A stretch of DNA of 64,000 nucleotides from Arabidopsis thaliana. Taxonomy: Eukaryota; Streptophyta; Magnoliopsida; Brassicales; Brassicaceae. The translations under genes and the position numbers were made by a program. Of the stretch, positions 60,415-64,000 are shown one piece after another; position 1 is the first letter of the stretch; each line of letters begins with the position of its first letter. A model generated the notes under the pieces. That model saw nothing but the letters and a program-made list of their open reading frames with translations, did no database searches and was not told the origin of the DNA. The stretch spans positions 17,487,835-17,551,834 of the forward strand of contig NC_003076.8 in the NCBI RefSeq assembly GCF_000001735.4, in the 5' to 3' direction.

Positions 60415-60717
60415 ATGAAGTTTGCTTTCCTTATCTGCCTAATTGTTACATCAGGTAAAATTTATATTTCACGTGTGAAGCAAATAACAAAAATCTATAT
60501 ACAAAATTTGTTATTTATAGTTTCTGATTTTGTAGTGATGAGTATCGTTACTGTTCGAAATGTTGAGGCGAAAAGGTTATTACTTGAAGAAATTCCTCAG
60601 TTGCATCATGAAGGTTCGCCGCAGGTAGTGAAATTACTGGATGATGACTGCATGGATGGATGTCATATGAAATGTATTCCTAACAACAGAATTACTCCTT
60701 GTTTATGTCTATGTTAA
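60415..60717 (+). CDS. Small secreted cysteine-rich peptide, defensin-like
   Basis: Two exons, 60415-60454 and 60536-60717, give 73 aa. The first exon encodes the start of a signal peptide (MKFAFLICLIVTS), and the intron sits within it, as in DEFL genes. The mature part ends DDDCMDGCHMKCIPNNRITP then CLCLC, six cysteines crowded at the C-terminus. That is fewer and more compact than the eight-Cys defensin pattern, so it may be a reduced DEFL or another cysteine-rich peptide class. A second acceptor (60521) would keep the frame and add five residues (SDFVV). No TAIR identity can be given. Flanked by a 48-bp direct repeat 1.2 kb apart. Confidence 0.65.
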   Translation: MKFAFLICLIVTSGKIYISRVKQITKIYIQNLLFIVSDFVVMSIVTVRNVEAKRLLLEEIPQLHHEGSPQVVKLLDDDCMDGCHMKCIPNNRITPCLCLC

Positions 60718-61147
60718 TTTTCCGTTTTCTTTTTTGAATAAGATATGTTTTCACTAATAATAAAACTTTGTTGCATAGTCCATACAAAAAATATTGAACA
60801 TTATGTAAAAAAATTCAAAAAAGATAGTTAAGAACAAATTCAACATGGAAGAGGTGATGCCTAATTTTTCATCAAACCAGCCACCATTAGAATAATCACT
60901 AGGATGATATAAAAGCATATATATTGCCCACCAACTATAACTTATGAAGCTGTATATGTATGATCATGTGTGTAGCTGTTTTATATCATTTATTGGATCC
61001 AACGGTGGATCAATCCAACATAGAGTCCAAAAGAACCGGAACCGGAGAGAATGCCATGAACCGGTTTGTTGTTAGATACGTCTCATTTTCAGTATTTGAT
61101 TTCTAGCTAAATAAGCTAGTCATGAACTTAAATCTCTAACGCCAACC

Positions 61148-61195
61148 ATGCAATGAAACCAACTTTTCACATTTCAAATCGAACCCAAAGTCTTG
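61148..61195 (+). repeat. Right copy of a 48-bp direct repeat
   Basis: Second copy of the repeat at 59935-59982, same orientation, about 90% identical. Confidence 0.8.
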
Positions 61196-61821
61196 TCGTC
61201 TACCGTGTAACAATAAATACCAAACTCACTACCTTTAAAATTCTCCTTTTTGAGACCAATTCGGATAAAACCAACAATCTCCTAAATGTTCACTTCCCAA
61301 ATGTCGTAATCCATAAATCATACTCAAGAAGAAGGATTTAGACTATTAGGAGGTCATGTGCCAAAAATAACATAATACTAATGATAAATTAATCACAAAT
61401 ATTTAAGCACCATTTAGAATCATCAATCACAGTGGATTAGTGTTGGATTTGATTCTATTGAAATCCATGACTGAATAATACCCCTTAATGTGTAACGATT
61501 CAAAACTTTTTCTACAGAAAAAAAAAATTTGAAATCGAGACTAAACAAACTTAGGATAAAAAAATAGTCTTGAACATAGGTTTTCAAATTTGGTCCTCCA
61601 AAGAGATTAGGTTAGGTTTGGTTTACATTGGTTCACTAAAGCATGACAAGTACATAAACTGCCTTGCTGTAGTAACATGAAAACAAAGTCAGAGAGAAAT
61701 CAAAACCCAAAACGATAAGACCCCATAGATAATGAACTGTCTAAAGACAAAACCTTTTGGCAAGATTTCTTGTCAGTTTGTTCCTGGATTCATATATATA
61801 AAGATCATTAGAAGTTTCATA

Positions 61822-61835
61822 GAGACAGAGAGACA
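61822..61835 (+). promoter_or_regulatory. Two GAGACA auxin-response-element cores
   Basis: GAGACA at 61822-61827 and 61830-61835 (TGTCTC on the minus strand), the canonical ARF-binding AuxRE, about 800 bp upstream of IAA4. The distance is large, so their role is uncertain. Confidence 0.35.
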
Positions 61836-61840
61836 AATTA

Positions 61841-61941
61841 AGTTGGGACTTTCATGAAAACTAGTAAAGAAAAACAAATAGTATAATTTTAACTCAAATA
61901 CTATTTGTTTTTCTTTACTAATACTCTCGAAAGTCCCAACT
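61841..61941. repeat. Inverted repeat, 43-bp arms and 15-bp loop
   Basis: Left arm 61841-61883 and right arm 61899-61941 are reverse complements except for an internal 8-bp unmatched block: 13 bp pair at the base and 22 bp next to the loop (TAGTAAAGAAAAACAAATAG side). The transcript of either strand would form a strong hairpin. Confidence 0.85.
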
Positions 61942-62630
61942 CAAATACTAGTTGGACACACATGAAGCTACCAATCAGACCCAATGAAACTCAAAATCTT
62001 ATCCTCCAAACACAGAAAAAAAGACTATGAATATGTTTGACTTTAGACAGCTAGAGTTTCAACTCAATTGACTAGGATGATCTAATCCTGATATCACATG
62101 AACCACAAATAGATGAAAGAGTAAGTTCTTGGCTTTAAGAGAGAGAGAGAGAGGTGACAAATGCATATGGCAGACCACAGTACATGTAATGCTTACCCTA
62201 CAATAACTCAATGCTTGAACAAAAGAGAAAGGTTTTTTATATTCTGCACATGAGTGTACCATACTCTACCCCACTTCCTTGAATTAGGGCTACAGAGAAA
62301 TGAATCTAGACCGTCCTCTAAAATCAAAGAAAGTATCTTTCTTTGTGTTGAAGATGAAAGTGTCCCACAAATGTCCCCAAAATGATGGGACACACTTTGC
62401 CTCAAAGTTGCTGCTACTGTTTACTACCCGACAGCTTTAGCTTTTGCCTTTGTCCTTAAATCAAGTTAATCCCATTTTTTCTAAATTACCAAAAAAGTGA
62501 CTTTTCAATTCCTATAAAACAATCTTCTTCACAAAGCCTCTTATCTCATCAACAAGTCTTTCTCTCTCTCTAGACAACCACAAGAACACAAAACACACAA
62601 AAACAAAGAGGTTCTTTCTTTGAAGAAGAA
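61942..62630. other. IAA4 promoter and leader
   Basis: A TATA box (TATAAAA, 62514-62519) lies about 115 bp before the start codon. TGTCCC/TGTCC strings, which are degenerate AuxRE cores, occur near 62356-62395. The leader is C/T- and A-rich. No gene is present. Confidence 0.6.
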
Positions 62631-63372
62631 ATGGAAAAAGTTGATGTTTATGATGAGCTTGTTAACCTAAAGGCAACAGAGCTGAGATTGGGATTACCAG
62701 GGACAGAAGAAACTGTTTCTTGTGGAAAAAGCAACAAAAGAGTTTTACCTGAAGCTACTGAGAAAGAGATTGAATCCACTGGAAAAACTGAAACCGCTTC
62801 TCCTCCAAAGTAAGTGTTTGAATCAAATACAACTTCTCTGAAAATGTGTGTTGAGTTGTGAATCTGATCTAATCTAATCTATGCTATTTCTTGTTTTATA
62901 GGGCTCAGATTGTTGGATGGCCACCAGTTAGATCTTACAGAAAGAACAATGTTCAGACAAAGAAGAGTGAATCTGAAGGTCAAGGAAACTATGTGAAAGT
63001 AAGTATGGATGGTGCTCCATATCTAAGGAAGATAGATCTAACGATGTATAAACAATATCCAGAGTTGATGAAATCACTTGAAAACATGTTTAAATTCTCT
63101 GTGGGAGAATATTTTGAGAGAGAAGGATATAAAGGCTCAGACTTTGTACCTACTTATGAAGACAAAGATGGTGATTGGATGCTTGTTGGTGATGTTCCTT
63201 GGGAGTAAGTACAAATTTTCATTTATCTCTCAAATTAGTTAACTTATGACACAATCTTGTTTATGTATTTATGGTGTTTTGTTGTTATTGCAGGATGTTT
63301 GTTTCGTCTTGTAAGAGGCTAAGGATCATGAAAGGATCTGAAGTTAAAGGTTTAGGTTGTGGTGGTCTTTAA
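62631..63372 (+). CDS. IAA4: Aux/IAA auxin-response repressor IAA4
   Basis: Exons 62631-62809, 62902-63204 and 63294-63372 give 186 aa, the length I recall for IAA4 (AT5G43700). Domain I EAR motif TELRLGLPG lies at residues 16-24 and recruits TOPLESS. Domain II degron VGWPPVRSY lies near residues 64-72 and binds the TIR1/AFB receptor with auxin, leading to destruction. Domains III/IV (PB1) are read in [17 protein letters not shown], then [20 protein letters not shown], and pair with ARF factors. Nuclear early-auxin gene; its own promoter is auxin-induced. Nothing is missing. Confidence 0.97.
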
Positions 63373-64000
63373 CAAACCTAATTGAGAGATAAAGATCAAA
63401 GAGAAAGATTCAAAAACAGAGTTTTTTGTTCTGTTTCTTGAAACAGAGTAAATATAGCTCTGAAACTGCTCGGGTTCTTGGGGAGAGATGTTTCATACAA
63501 TCATACTTTGTGAATGTTTACCTCATCGGTAAAAAGAGAGATGCTTAAAATGGTCTTAAGCATAAAAGTGTGAGAAAGATCTAAATCTAAACTTTAGCTG
63601 TAACTCTGTCTCCATTAAAGAGAAAGGTTTTGTGGTATTAGAAAGATCTAATCTGAAGATTATCTTTGTGTTTTTCACTTTTTATAATGTTCTTATCGAA
63701 CAACTTTGATGTTTTTGATGTAATTACCCATTTTTCTGTTCTGTTTCTCTTCAAATTAAGATCTGTCTTTACAAAACTGTAACACAGAACATTAAACCTA
63801 ACTTGTAGATGAACACAACGAAGACAAATCATTAAACCAAAGCTGCTTTATGGTAAAAATAATAATCCCAGCTTCTAAACATATATCATTGGATTCTAGT
63901 TTCTTTAAACTTAGATTATACATGTTTAGTCACCAAGATTAAAGAAATAAGAAATCTAATCGAGCAGTGAGAATATTTTTGGGGCTTTGGAAATGTTTAT
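63373..64000. other. IAA4 3' UTR and intergenic DNA
   Basis: The 3' UTR likely runs about 250 bases. No further gene is visible to the end of the window. Confidence 0.55.

Larger units (their letters stand above)
60718..61840. other. Intergenic DNA
   Basis: About 1.1 kb without a supported gene. A frame at 61153-61341 begins inside the direct repeat and has no domain. Confidence 0.55.

Overview
The window is plant nuclear DNA. Genes are rich in short introns with GT-AG borders, intergenic DNA is AT-rich, and the gene order matches what I remember of Arabidopsis thaliana chromosome 5 around AT5G43510 to AT5G43700. Product names come from protein motifs and from memory of that locus order; no database was searched. 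Exon borders were read by hand, and each multi-exon model keeps frame across all junctions. Several totals agree with protein lengths I recall: 1277 aa for RAD5B, 1055 for TRAF1A, 476 for UAH, 247 for bHLH92, 149 for RPS15E and 186 for IAA4.

Layout, left part (1-24 kb). A defensin-like peptide gene (315-682) precedes the SNF2/RING helicase RAD5B (1493-6996). Then come a tRNA-Gly(GCC) on the minus strand, a one-finger C2H2 repressor-type factor, and an F-box/FBA pseudogene with one in-frame stop. A degenerate AT-rich tandem array follows. TRAF1A/MUSE14 (a MATH protein of immune-receptor turnover) is next. Two potato-type-I protease inhibitors lie tail to tail (18620-20753), followed by a group II patatin-like acyl hydrolase on the minus strand.

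Middle (24-45 kb). Ureidoglycolate amidohydrolase (UAH, ureide nitrogen recovery), the MIR166f hairpin, the sucrose/H+ symporter SUC6, a decayed AAR2-like fragment divergent from the Pcf11-like PCFS5, an F-box head fragment, TZP (tandem zinc knuckle and PLUS3, light and growth signalling) and RPS15E.

Right part (45-64 kb). On the minus strand: bHLH92, a 2OG-Fe(II)-oxygenase-like gene and a SEC23-type COPII subunit. On the plus strand: a broken calmodulin-like gene, mitochondrial TatB, a cytosolic sulfotransferase, a small cysteine-rich secreted peptide gene and the auxin repressor IAA4.

These are separate eukaryotic genes, not an operon. Themes recur: defence (defensin-like peptides, protease inhibitors, patatin, TRAF1A), growth control (MIR166f, TZP, IAA4) and many small gene remnants between them. 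No retrovirus-like or other virus-like element, CRISPR array or organelle insertion was recognised. The most interesting observations are: a miR166-complementary site about 310 bp downstream of the MIR166f hairpin; a SUMO-motif-rich repeated N-terminus in RAD5B; a probable overlapping uORF in the TZP leader; an altered iron-binding motif plus a GC-AG intron in the 2OG oxygenase; a strong 101-bp inverted repeat upstream of IAA4; and a decayed duplicate of the sulfotransferase 5' end in its own promoter.
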